From the NCBI GenBank assembly GCA_945910005.1, contig OX246747.1:10852225-10916224 (forward strand): a DNA stretch of 64,000 nucleotides, given 5' to 3'. Under the pieces are notes generated by a model. The model was not told the origin of the DNA. It ran no database searches and saw only the letters and a program-made list of their open reading frames with translations. The DNA is from Isoperla grammatica (Eukaryota > Arthropoda > Insecta > Plecoptera > Perlodidae). Positions 11,401-22,789 of the stretch are shown one piece after another (position 1 is the first letter of the stretch; every line of letters starts with the position of its first letter). Made by a program: the position numbers and the translations under genes.

Positions 11401-14400
11401 GTAACTGTGACGGTATCAAGCACCATCATACCCTGGGGATGATGAAGATACCTTCAGTAGGCATACTAGTAGTAACTGTGACGGTATCAAGCACCATCAT
11501 ACCCCGGGGATGATGAAGATACCTTCAGTAGGCATACTAGTAGTAACTGTGACGGTATCAAGCACCATCATACCCCGGGGATGATGAAGATACCTTCATT
11601 AGGCATACAAGTAGTAACTGTGACGGTATCAAGCACCATCATACCCTGGGGATGATGAAGATACCTTCAGTAGACATACAAGTAGTAACTGTGACGGTAT
11701 CAAGCACCATCATACCCCGGGGATGATGAAGATACCTTCATTAGGCATACTAGTAGTAACTGTGACGGTATCAAGCACCATCATACCCCGGGGATGATGA
11801 AGATACCTTCAGTAGGCATACAAGTAGTAACTGTGACGGTATCAAGCACCATCATACCCCGGGGATGATGAAGATACCTTCATTAGGCATACAAGTAGTA
11901 ACTGTGACGGTATCAAGCACCATCATACCCTGGGGATGATGAAGATACCTTCAGTAGGCATACTAGTAGTAACTGTGACGGTATCAAGCACCATCATACC
12001 CCGGGGATGATGAAGATACCTTCAGTAGACATACAAGTAGTAACTGTGACGGTATCAAGCACCATCATACCCCGGGGATGATGAAGATACCTTCAGTAGG
12101 CATACTAGTAGTAACTGTGACGGTATCAAGCACCATCATACCCCGGGGATGATGAAGATACCTTCATTAGGCATACAAGTAGTAACTGTGACGGTATCAA
12201 GCACCATCATACCCCGGGGATGATGAAGATACCTTCATTAGGCATACAAGTAGTAACTGTGATGGTATCAAGCACCATCATACCCCGGGGATGATGAAGA
12301 TACCTTCAGTAGACATACAAGTAGTAACTGTGACGGTATCAAGCACCATCATACCCCGGGGATGATGAAGATACCTTCATTAGGCATACAAGTAGTAACT
12401 GTGACGGTATCAAGCACCATCATACCCCGGGGATGATGAAGATACCTTCATTAGGCATACAAGTAGTAACTGTGATGGTATCAAGCACCATCATACCCCG
12501 GGGATGATGAAGATACCTTCATTAGACATACAAGTAGTAACTGTGACGGTATCAAGCACCATCATACCCCGGGGATGATGAAGATACCTTCATTAGGCAT
12601 ACAAGTAGTAACTGTGACGGTATCAAGCACCATCATACCCCGGGGATGATGAAGATACCTTCAGTAGACATACAAGTAGTAACTGTGATGGTATCAAGCA
12701 CCATCATACCCCGGGGATGATGAAGATACCTTCATTAGGCATACAAGTAGTAACTGTGACGGTATCAAGCACCATCATACCCCGGGGATGATGAAGATAC
12801 CTTCAGTAGACATACAAGTAGTAACTGTGACGGTATCAAGCACCATCATACCCCGGGGATGATGAAGATACCTTCAGTAGACATACAAGTAGTAACTGTG
12901 ACGGTATCAAGCACCATCATACCCCGGGGATGATGAAGATACCTTCAGTAGGCATACAAGTAGTAACTGTGACGGTATCAAGCACCATCATACCCTGGGG
13001 ATGATGAAGATACCTTCATTAGGCATACAAGTAGTAACTGTGACGGTATCAAGCACCATCATACCCCGGGGATGATGAAGATACCTTCAGTAGGCATACA
13101 AGTAGTAACTGTGACGGTATCAAGCACCATCATACCCCGGGGATGATGAAGATACCTTCAGTAGGCATACTAGTAGTAACTGTGACGGTATCAAGCACCA
13201 TCATACCCCGGGGATGATGAAGATACCTTCATTAGGCATACAAGTAGTAACTGTGATGGTATCAAGCACCGTCATACCCTGGGGATGATGAAGATACCTT
13301 CAGTAGGCATACAAGTAGTAACTGTGACGGTATCAAGCACTATCATACCCTGGGGATGATGAACATACCTTCAGTAGGCATACAAGTAGTAACTGTGACG
13401 GTATCAAGCACCATCATACCCGGGGGATGATGAAGATACCTTTAGTAGGCATACAAGTAGTAACTGTGACGGTATCAAGCACTATCATACCCTGGGGATG
13501 ATGAAGATACCTTCAGTAGGTATACAAGTTGTAACTGTGACGGTATCAAGCACCATCATACCCTGGGGATGATAAAAATACCTTCAGTAGGCATACAAGT
13601 AGTAACTGTGACGGTATCAAGCACCATCATACCCTGGGGATGATGAAAATACCTTCAGTAGACATACAAGTAGTAACTGTGACGGTATCAAGCACCATCA
13701 TACCCTGGGGATGATGAAGATACCTTCAGTAGGCATACAAGTAGTAACTGTGACGGTATCAAGCACCATCATACCCTGGGGATGATGAAGATACCTTCCG
13801 TAGGCATACAAGTAGTAACTGTGACGGTATCAAGCACCATCATACCCTGGGGATGATGAAGATACCTTCAGTAGGCATACAAGTAGTAACTGTGATGGTA
13901 TCAAGCACCATCATACCCTGGGGATGATGAAGATACCTTCAGTAGACATACAAGTAGTAACTGTGATGGTATCAAGCACCATCATACCCTGGGGACGATG
14001 AAGATACCTTTAGTAGGCATACAAGTAGTAACTGTGATGGTATCAAGCACCATCATACCCTGGTGATGATGAAGATACCTTCAGTAGGCATACAAGTAGT
14101 AAATGTGACGGTATCAAGCACCATCATACCCTGAGGATGATGAAGATACCTTCAGTAGGCATACAAGTAGTAACTGTGACGGTATTAAGCACCATCATAC
14201 CCTGGGGATGATGAAGATACCTTCAGTAGGCATACCAGTAGTAACTGTGACGGTATCAAGCACCATCATACCCTGGGGATGATGAAGATACCTTCAGTAG
14301 GCATACAAGTAGTAACTGTGATGGTAATAAGCACCATCATACCCTAGGGATGATGTAGATACCTTCAGTAGACATACAAGTAGTAACTGTGATGGTATCA

Positions 14401-14539
14401 AGCACCATCATAGCCTGGGGATGATGAAGATACCTTCAGTAGGCATACAAGTAGTAACTGTGACGGTATCAAGCACCATCATAGCCTGGGGATGATGAAG
14501 ATACCTTCAGTAGACATACAAGTAGTAACTGTGACGGTA
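5445..14539 (+). repeat. 71-bp satellite array, about 128 units
   Basis: A head-to-tail array of a 71-bp unit, roughly CAGTAGGCATACAAGTAGTA, ACTGTGACGGTATCAAGCAC, CATCATACCCCGGGGATGAT and GAAGATACCTT. Successive starts at 5517, 5588 and 5659 give the 71-bp period. A few units carry a 6-bp deletion (65 bp; for example near 5786, 6062, 7048, 7114). Only a few positions vary: C/T at the centre of CCC[C/T]GGGG, C/T in GA[C/T]GG, G/A in TAG[G/A]C, G/T in CA[G/T]TAG and A/T/C in CA[A/T/C]G. Units after about 13250 are more diverged. All reading frames are interrupted, so it is non-coding. Each unit has an inverted repeat around CCCCGGGG. Confidence 0.98.
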
Positions 14540-14639
14540 AAAATGAATGCACATTCCAGATTACTTATTATTATCATTATAAATTGTTGTTTTATGACGT
14601 ACTCGACAACTAGGTCGTACGACGATGATGATATTTGGT

Positions 14640-14996
14640 GTTCTACGTCCCATACTTGTGCAACGAGGCTTATGCATGCGGATAGTACTGCGGTGTAATA
14701 GAAGAACCCCCATTAAAGTGATGTCAGAAATGTTGAATTGGCAAAGTATTGAACAAAAACTAGCTATGAGTGTTTTGATATTTATTTACAAGATGGTACG
14801 AAGGAATGGGCCGGTTAATTTTATCAATGAGACGCACTACCACGATATAAGAGGAAGTAGCATGTTAGTTGTGACACGTAAAAATAAGACCAAGTCACAA
14901 AAATCCTTATTTTATTCAGGTTTTATATTGTTTACTAAAGGCCGATCCACAATTGATATAAGAGTTGCAATAAAAGTCCGTGAAATAGTGAAATAA
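14640..14996 (+). pseudogene. LINE reverse transcriptase C-terminal fragment
   Basis: The frame reads RIVLRCNRRTPIKVM, then MLNWQSIEQKLAMSVLIFIYKM, and later KSQKSLFYSGFILF. This matches the region after the RT palm in Jockey/CR1-like non-LTR retrotransposons, where a 'RxILxCxRxTPI' segment is followed by 'LxWLSxxQRI...FKM' and 'R.NSL.Y.G...FN.LP'. Catalytic RT motifs are absent, so this is only the 3' tail of the protein. It lies directly after the satellite, with no intervening unique sequence longer than about 100 bases. Confidence 0.65.
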
Positions 14997-14999
14997 CAA

Positions 15000-15492
15000 C
15001 CAACTGGTTCACAACAGTCCCGTAGTACCTTATTTCAACATAGGTGAGCGTTTCAATCGAGCACTTTTCGACCGGATCTGACGCCATAGTCACGGCCTAC
15101 TCCAAACCTATAGCAGGCCGTGGCCTAATGTGGCTTTGCACTGCGACTTTTTTCCACTCGCAGCGCCAGCACCGACAAACAACGAGCTGTCAAAATAATA
15201 AAATTGCAACATTATGAAGAAAGCGAGGTATGGCGATAGTAACAGCTGCTCTCCAGTTAAAACGTTTAATGATGGGCAGCCAATTTGTGAAAGTTTTGTA
15301 TGTTTCTTGTTTGTTTTGAAGATTTGTTTTCAAAATCAGAATATTTTATTGTTTGACAGCTTGATGTTTGTCGATCGATTCATTTAATTTGTTTCATTGT
15401 TGTAAAGCAAGGTTGCAAGAAGCCTTTGACGACGACATTAACAACAACAACAACGACGACGACGATAATATCCGGTTCGACTAGAGTAGGCA
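15000..15492. other. No gene recognised
   Basis: Mixed sequence with a short CAA/CGA-rich simple stretch at 15436-15465. Nothing further can be supported. Confidence 0.5.
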
Positions 15493-15504
15493 TTCTCTTC
15501 TCGA

Positions 15505-15886
15505 TTGATTGATTGATTAATGGGGCTTAACGTCTCATATTTATGCAACTATGGCTAATCAAGACGATGAGCGGGTGATAATGAAGATGAGAAAGATGAT
15601 AATGAAGAATAAAGCCACATCCGAATCAGATCCATTGTACGTCGCGTGAGTCGTCATACGGGAGTCCAGCAAGGGAGGGCAGGGCCAAGTGGGAGGAGAA
15701 ATATTTAATGGGACAGTGGGGGGAAAGGGGATTGGGGTGTGGACTGCACTTCGTCTGACTTCTCCTCCTCGACCAGTCTGGCTTGGGTGGCCCTACCAGA
15801 AGCATACGCTTCCGCCGGCATCGCTCTTGGGATCAACAAAGCACGCAAGCCTGCCCACCACGATAAGGTGGCAGTCCCTGGGCAGG
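15505..15886 (-). mobile_element. SINE, main subfamily (A), full length
   Basis: A 382-bp copy with its 5' end CCTGCCCAGGGACTGCCACC at 15886 and its (AATC)n tail at 15505. It is flanked by 12-bp direct repeats TTCTCTTCTCGA at 15493-15504 and 15888-15899, which are target-site duplications. This copy fixes the ends and the strand of the family: the tail repeat is the 3' end, and the 5' end is exact. No tRNA-type A and B boxes are evident in the head. Confidence 0.9.
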
Positions 15887-15899
15887 TTTCTCTTCTCGA

Positions 15900-17419
15900 G
15901 CTCTGATTGGTTCGTCATAAGAAGTTGAAATAAGAAATGAAATTGAATCATTTCTTATGACTATTTTAATCCACTGTGACAGTTGTGAACCATAGCATTG
16001 TTATTGCATTTTCCATTTTGCTTAAACCTTATTGCTATTTCACTATTGCAACTCTTATTTCAATTGTGAGTCCGCCTTAAAATGTTGAAAAAAAATAAGA
16101 TGACAAGAGATGATTGTGACGTGCTAAAATCAGCAGGTGCACACCACTCGGCAGGCCTGACGCACTTACCGGGCCGGACCGACTCAGTGGAGATGGAGGG
16201 TGGGCTAAGTTGCGGCTCGTCTTCAGATGGTGGGCGCCACTTCATTTCAAGGAGATGACCTGTAGGGGATATTGTAGAAGGAACGAAAAAATTCTACGTT
16301 GAAAAATAACCCCAGTTCATGAGAGAGCAATAATAGAAATTTATTGTGAGAGAGAACGTCTGACGGCAAATGGACAATGGTGGACAAGACACAGCTTGAG
16401 AGACTTCAGTCGATAAACATGAGAAAACAACACAAATGGTTCATTGACAAAAATACAATATAAGAAAAATAGAAAATACTTGTTTAGTTAAATACGCTAC
16501 CCTTGATGGGCGTACGGTACATTTAGTTTACACGTTCGCTCTACTTGAGCCTATTGTGACAATACACAAATACTTAATAATAGTAAGGTAGAAAAATATG
16601 GAATAATAGGTAACAATATAACCGTAGGTTAAAGCTTTTAAGCTCGGGCCTTCATGGGCACGGGGAGACTCAAAGCGACTAACCCTACGTTATGTAATTC
16701 CCTGTCTCGGTCAGCCACGGACACTTTGAGATTCTAAGTACCCGTCAGTAACTTCTCGCCCTCACATTCGCCACGGAATAGGTTGAGGTTCAAAGCTACT
16801 ACGGTACGTTAGTTAGTACATACAGAAGAGGCTACGTGCCTACCTAGCAAGACGAGTTGCCAGCAAATCCATCGGCTCTACCGGCCGTGACTATTGCTAT
16901 CTTAAGACTAACAAGTTACTAAGATTACGCTACAACTAAACATGGGTTATGATACGGACTTAAATTTAAACACAAAATGGTGATCACCTTACACTGGTTG
17001 TTAAGATGCATGAGAATTATTACTAGTTAAACGCTGAATGCTAGTCTGTACGTCAGGCTTAAATCCGCTACAAGCGTGTGGGTATCAGACCCGGATGCTT
17101 TGATCGTACAGACCTTAACGGCTTAGATCATAATTACATTAACAGGGTTATACAAGGTTACTATACACTTAGCCTAGGGGATTTTCCCCCTGCTCGGCTG
17201 CTCCGGCTTCTAGTTACAGGATAATGAATAACGCTCTACCTTGGTAGGCTTGTACACTGGTTCACTAAGTTAGCATATGGCCTAACTGAAATGTAAGCAT
17301 GTAGGCTTCACGCCAGACACGTAAGTCTTTGAGTTTATTGGGTTTAAGGGCGCCTCAACCAGTAAGGTCATTTTGCGCCACCAAGATAATGTAACTCGTT
17401 ACTTATTGTTTTATTGCAT
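15900..17419. other. Unassigned; may include part of a long LTR
   Basis: No coding sequence is recognised. TGTGACG at 16116 could be the far edge of the LTR that starts at 19414, because LTR ends are inverted (TGTGACGGC there). That would make an LTR near 3 kb, long for Ty3/Gypsy, so I do not insist on it. Confidence 0.3.
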
Positions 17420-17792
17420 GATTGATTAATGGGGCTTAACGTCTCATATTTATGCAACGATGGCTAATCGAGACGATGAGCGGGTGATAGTGAAGATGAG
17501 AAAGATGATAATGATGAATAAAGCCACATCCGAATCAGATGCATTGTACGTCGCGTGAGTCGTCATACGGGAGTCCAGCAAGGGAGGGCAGGGCCAAGTG
17601 GGAGGAGAAATATTCAATGGGACAGTGGGGGGAAAGGGGATTGGGGTGTGGACTGCACTTCGTCTGACTTCTCCTCGACCAGTCCGGCTTGGGTGGCCCT
17701 ACCAGAAACATACGCTTCCGCCGACATAGCTCTCGGGATCAACAAAGCACGCAAACCTGCCCACCACGATAAGGTAGCAGTCCCTGGGCAGG
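17420..17792 (-). mobile_element. SINE, main subfamily (A)
   Basis: Near full length, 373 bp, same head and tail as the copy at 15505-15886, with a 3-bp loss in the CTCCTC tract. No target-site duplication is visible, unlike its neighbours, so one flank may have been altered after insertion. Confidence 0.88.
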
Positions 17793-19414
17793 ACACAGTC
17801 TACATATGGTATGACTGAATAGTAAAGTTAAAGTTCCTCCACATGCTGGATAAAAGTTGCCCAGGCTTTATGCACATGGGTAATTAGTGATTTCGAATTC
17901 GGGTATCTAAATGGTCAGCGAGACCCTGCCTCTAGTGGCTCAATTACTGTACCGACATATCGGGGTTCTCGTGGACCGAACCTGGCTGGGAAAGTCTACG
18001 ACGGAAATTCCCACGAGGTTGTCCGTAAAAATCCACCTCGCCGAGGAGCTTCCTAGATTAGGCCTAGGCTAGACTGACAGTCGCCTCGGATCGGATGCTG
18101 CTAGCCTAGAGGTCCGCTGCGTCGCACGCTCGCCCATCGGGAAAACTTCGCTCTGCCGGAAAATGTAGGCTAGACCCTCCGGAAAAAGGTATTTGTTTAG
18201 TATCACTGATCGCGCTTCTTACTCACTTTTTCCAATGAAAAACGCCAAAGTCTTGTTTAAAGTGTTATTTTTATTGAACAATGTTTAATTGTCTTTCTTT
18301 TGATGCTTATTATAATATTGTAGTTAGTTTTTAAGAGTAGTAAATGATTGTTTGAAGTTTTTATATGAAAAGTTGGCGTCTTCTTCCTTGTTTCCTGCTT
18401 GTGTCCGGTGCAGTGCTGCCAATGTAAAAGGTAAAATAACGAAATACTGCATAATTTGAAGAAGGGGTATTTAATCGTAGGGGCCTAGTTTGCACGTACA
18501 TCCAAAACCCCACCCCCCCCTAACCTCTGGCAAACTATCCAAAACCACCCCCTAACCTCGGGCAAAGTCACTTTCGGGCGTAAGAGGTAGGGTTTTTTCA
18601 TGTACTTACGTTGGTAGACCACACTTTATGTGTGCTCCGAACAGCTGCGCCCTCGCACGTCCGCCATATTGCCATATTTAACGTGATTGTGTTGTCAAAT
18701 TGATGCAACTTCAAAACGATAATTTAATATGAAAGAAGAGACTATTTGTATTGAAAATCACTGGAGCTTACAGATAAATCATGAAATAACAATTATGTAC
18801 TGCGCATATGATCAATATCGCAAAGGAATACAGAAAACAAGTGAGTACGAAACGCGATCAGTGATACTAAACAATTACCCGGAAAAATCCTATTTTCAAA
18901 GAGAAAATAGCCAATGTAATAAAACTATTTGAACAAACGATACGTTAAGCCTAGAGACACATTCTCAGCTTCAACGCCAGATTAGATGGATGAACAAGGA
19001 CTTACCACTGAATGGATTTACGAATTCCAGGTTATTAAACCATGCTGCACGTAGAACGCCTCTGGTAGCTTACATGCTCGAGCAAAATGTAGCTCCGAAA
19101 CATAAAGTTCTCTGAGGACTTCTCTAACGAAACAGCCCAACTCTACCTTCCTGCTGTCCGGCTTCTCCGCTATCGTCGTGCGATAGAGTCGAACGAAATT
19201 AGTGCTGCGCGGCGACACTTGGAACTTGCTCGGCTGCGTTAGGCTCTCACCGGCGGTAGAATGCGCGGGATTTCAAACGCCGTGCGGGACGTTCGAAACA
19301 CTCGATCATCCGACGCTATGAAGAGGGGTCCCGTTGGCTCTGGCCAGCCTTCAGAACATGTGAGACGACCGGAATATCACAAGGGGCCAGCCAAGTAAAT
19401 TCCCAGCCGTCACA
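17793..19414 (-). repeat. Probable 3' LTR region of the minus-strand Gypsy element
   Basis: On the minus strand a G-rich polypurine tract (19415-19425) is followed at 19414 by TGTGACGGCTGGGAATTT, a typical LTR start after a polypurine tract. The other end of the LTR is not identified, so the span is only nominal. The stretch also holds a C-rich duplication at 18510-18560 (two copies of 'CCAAAAC.CACCCCC.TAACCT'). No gene is supported in it. Confidence 0.45.
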
Positions 19415-19540
19415 CTCCCCCCCCCACAACACCAGAAAATGGGGTATTTTCTTTAACGATCAACCACAGGCTTGAGATCTACTACATGCCATCGTCCGCA
19501 CGGTTGCCCTGCAAGGTTCTCAAGTTCAACGACCACGGAA

Positions 19541-19822
19541 TAATAATAATAATTTTTCGTAGGAATGCCCGTTATAGGGTGCACACCAGCTTTACCTGAT
19601 GTGCCCCTCTTCCGGTGACTAACTAGGTTATTAGGGTGTTTGGATAGCTGGGGAGGAATGTCCGAGAGCTGTTAGTAGGACTCAATCCCAGCATTCGCCT
19701 TTATGACTGAGGAAAACCTCGGAAAAAACCTTCAGTCAGGACTGCCAGTGGCTGGAATCGAACCGGCGACCTCTCGAATTAGAGTCTCGCGTCTTACCGC
19801 TGAGCCACTTCTATCGGTCGGA
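19541..19822 (-). mobile_element. tRNA-derived SINE with (ATT)n tail
   Basis: A 282-bp insertion flanked by 9-bp direct repeats ACCACGGAA at 19532-19540 and 19823-19831. Sense is minus. The head is tRNA-like with pol III A and B boxes, the body has an AAGGTTTTTTCCGAGG element, and the tail is (ATT)n at 19541-19552. It sits inside the Gypsy integrase and so is younger than that element. A related head is at 52196-52290. It is unrelated in sequence to the main SINE family of the window. Confidence 0.88.
19754..19808 (-). promoter_or_regulatory. RNA polymerase III A and B boxes of the tRNA-SINE
   Basis: On the minus strand GTGGCTCAGCGGTAAGACGC (19808-19789) fits the A box TRGCNNAGYGG, and GGTTCGATTCC (19764-19754) is a perfect B box. 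Their order and spacing are tRNA-like, so the internal promoter looks intact in sequence. Confidence 0.8.
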
Positions 19823-21699
19823 ACCACGGAAGACACTTTGCGAGCAACGACAAATGGACCAATGTACTTCTTAGCAAGCTTAGCTGTGAAATAACGAGCT
19901 TCATCAGACAGAACGAAATTCCTTCTCCATACCCGATCGCCAACATTATAGTTAACAGCGGGTCTATGACGTAGATTGTACTGCTGTTCCTGCCGACGCT
20001 GGGTCTCTGATACATTTATGCGAACCCTTTCTCGAATGTTCTCTAACCCAACCCACCGTTCTTCTATACCCAGACGAGTTTCATTCTTCTGTGGGTCCCG
20101 TTCCTTCCGGTTTCGCCGTCCAGAGAGACCTAGTTCCCTCCCTAGTTGGAGATAGGCGAAGGTGTATTGGGTAGTTTCGTGTCGACTGGTACGTAGAACA
20201 TATTGGATTTGGGGCAAGAGTACATCCCATCGACGTTGATTCTCTCCCACGAAAATCGCTAAGATATTTCCTATCTCCTTGTTCATTCTCTCCACGGGGT
20301 TAGCCTGGGGATGGTTGTATGGCGTGAACTGTACCTCGACTCCGTAAGCCTCGAGGGCTTCCCTGAATTCTCCACTGACTAGTTGTCGTCCATTGTCGAC
20401 AATAAGGAGACGAGGTGCTCCTTGTTCTAGAAAGACTGAATTGATGAGGGGTTGCAATACATGTTGTGAGTTAGCTTGGCGTAACGGAAAGAGATAGGTC
20501 CATTTGGTATGACTGTCCTGCACAACCAGTATGAAGCGATTTTGCTTGAGTGATGGAGGCAGCGGGCCAATGAGGTCCACTGTCAACACTTCTCCGGTAT
20601 GAACTGGGAACTGGCGAGGGGCTAGCAAACCGGCTGGACGTCTCTGCTCCTGTTTGTGCTGGGCACATACTTCACATTTACGAACATATAGGCAGACATC
20701 GGCTTTCATCTTCGGCCAGTAATAGGAGAGAGTAATTCTACTCATGGTTTTAAACATTCCTCGGTGACCGGTCTGTGGTTCGTCGTGTGCTTCCTTGAGT
20801 GCTTCCGCTCGTAATTCCTTTGGCAGGACGCGTTTCTAGTTATTCTCATCTCTGGGTAACTTCGTGCTATCGGTACACAGTTTCCACAGAGTGAGTCCTT
20901 CCACCCTCCAAAGGAAATACTTTTGAGGCTGAGCCCTCACCTGGTCACACATTCTGAGGTACCACTGGTCCTGGATTGGAGCACTGACTTCCAACAAATT
21001 CCAGGTTACCACACCTCGCGATAGAGCATCCGGGACAACGTGAGCCGAGCCTTTCCTGTGGATGACCCTGAAGTCATATTGCTGTAATCTCACTGCCCAC
21101 CTCGCTAGCCTACCTACAGGATCCTTTAAGTTATGCAGCCATAACAGGCTGTGATGGTATGTGATTACGGTGAAAGTGGAGCCTTCCAGATAGGGTCTAT
21201 GCTTCTCGACTGCCCATAATACGGCGAGACATTCCTTCATGGTCGCTGTGAACTGTTGCTCAGACTTGGTCAGCGTACGGCTACCGTAAGCAATGACATG
21301 CTCCCCATCGTCCAAATCTTGCGACAGAACGCTTCCTTAGCCAACGTTGGATGCGTCCGTCTGAAGGACAAATGGTTTAGAGAAATCTGGACATGCTAGT
21401 ACTGGGGCACAAGCAAGACATTCTTTTATCCGACAGAAAGAATCCTCTGCTGCAGGGGTCCACTCCCATTTGGAATTTTTTTTAGCAAAGCAGTGATGGG
21501 TGACACCACTGTCGAGAAATCCTGGATAAATCTCCGATACCAAGATGCCATACCTAAGAATCGTCGGACCTCCTTTACTCTTTGCGGCCGGGGGAAGTTG
21601 ATTATGGATTCCACCTTTTCGGGATCGACGTGCAGTCCGCTGTTGTCCACCACGTAGCGAAGGTACCGTAACTCGGACCGGATGTATTTGTGCGAATTT

Positions 21700-22785
21700 T
21701 TTTTATTCAGCCTTAAATACCTTGTAACTTGAAGGCTCTTAGCTAAGGTCTAGCCTGTAATTGGTTGAATTACAAAACATAGAGCATCAACTTATATTTA
21801 ATTTAAGCACCAGTAACTTTGAAATTAAGGACAAAATATGTCATCAACAGACATTCTCAACATGTCATCGGTCATCAACATTAGCATTAGGCCTACTTGT
21901 CTTTACAGGCTTTGATTATTAAAAACCTTTTTAAAAAAGTCTGAATTCACCCTTCTATAGAGTCCTGGTGAAATCAATATTTATAATTTTTCTCAGATGC
22001 CTTCCGATGACAAACTTTTTGGGTTAGGCCTACCTCAACATTGGCGAAGAAACTACGTGGACACCGGTACCTCGATCAAACATCGCTTCTCAGACTAGTA
22101 TCGTTAATTGAAGGTATATATAGTTTAAAACATACTCAATTGGACTGTCTGTAAATGATATCACACAATTTTGGACCAAACCGACCCACTCCCCCTCTTC
22201 TTTTAAGATAGCATATCACGAAAACTAATAAACAAGTAACTTCATAGAGACACAAAATGTATTATCTATATAATTTATTTTCCTAATAGTACTTGAATAA
22301 CTGTACTAAGTTAGCTAAGTCGGTCTATATTGTATTGTGAAAATGGAAGTTTATTCATTTTCAAACTGGATTCCTTCACTTTCGTGTTTTATTCTACTTG
22401 ATTGTGACACGGGTAGACAACACTCTGTTTTAATCACAATCAGGTAGGTGCTGAGCTGGCTGTTGTGTAACCATTAATCTAGGGCAACAATACTAATATT
22501 AGAATATATACACAGCATAATGGTCATAATAGTAATTTGGTAACTTTGCTGTCAGCGGTTTTGAGAGACCCAAGCTGGATTGTTGATAGCAGTTTGGTCT
22601 GAATCCCACTCTTGCATTTTGGCTTGAGTGGGGGGTCGAACCATGAAGGTTGATTGGCGCAGTGGCGGCCGGTGGTGGGAGGCAAGGGAGGCCGGGCCTC
22701 CTCAAAAATTTCCGGAGGGAGGAGTATTAACCTTGTCTGTGATCTTGTTTAAAATAGCTCTATGTATTTTAATGTTCTTCTTACA
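21700..22785. other. No gene recognised
   Basis: AT-rich sequence with no supported coding region. A short G/C-rich patch at 22655-22720 (GTGGCGGCCGGTGGTGGGAGG) resembles the edge of dispersed DNA elements such as that at 63331, but no partner end is seen. Confidence 0.5.
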
Positions 22786-22789
22786 TAAT

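Larger units (their letters stand above)
19426..21690 (-). pseudogene. Ty3/Gypsy pol: RT thumb, RNase H and integrase, broken
   Basis: Read on the minus strand: RT C-terminal part with [24 protein letters not shown] (21620-21540 region), RNase H (TDAS near 21350; YGSRTLTKSEQQFTATMKEC; LARWAVRLQQYDF), then integrase with a KCEVCAQHK zinc pair, VLTVDLIGPLP, LLIVDNGRQLVSGEF and PQANPVERMNKE. Breaks seen are a frameshift at the T run near 21480, a stop at 21337-21339, a stop at 20836-20838, and a SINE (19541-19822) inside the integrase C-terminal domain, whose last codons resume before 19530. The RNase H ITYHHSLLWL has Tyr where a catalytic Asp is expected. It is 5'-truncated at about 21690. A dead element. 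Confidence 0.88.

Noticed and set aside
5445..14539. CRISPR array
   Set aside because: Repeats are 71 bp and contiguous with no unique spacers, in a genome with introns, SINEs and LINEs.
17555..17818. Plus-strand frames MSRHTGVQQGRAGPSGRR in several places
   Set aside because: Antisense reading of the SINE. The same peptide recurs at each copy and is broken in others.
16116..19414. A 3.3-kb LTR bounded by TGTGACG at both ends
   Set aside because: The match is only about 7 bases, the length is unusual, and there is no second LTR copy to compare. Recorded as a possibility, not as a feature boundary.
19741..19810. Functional tRNA gene
   Set aside because: A and B boxes are good, but no acceptor stem pairs and the sequence runs into a SINE body with target-site duplications.
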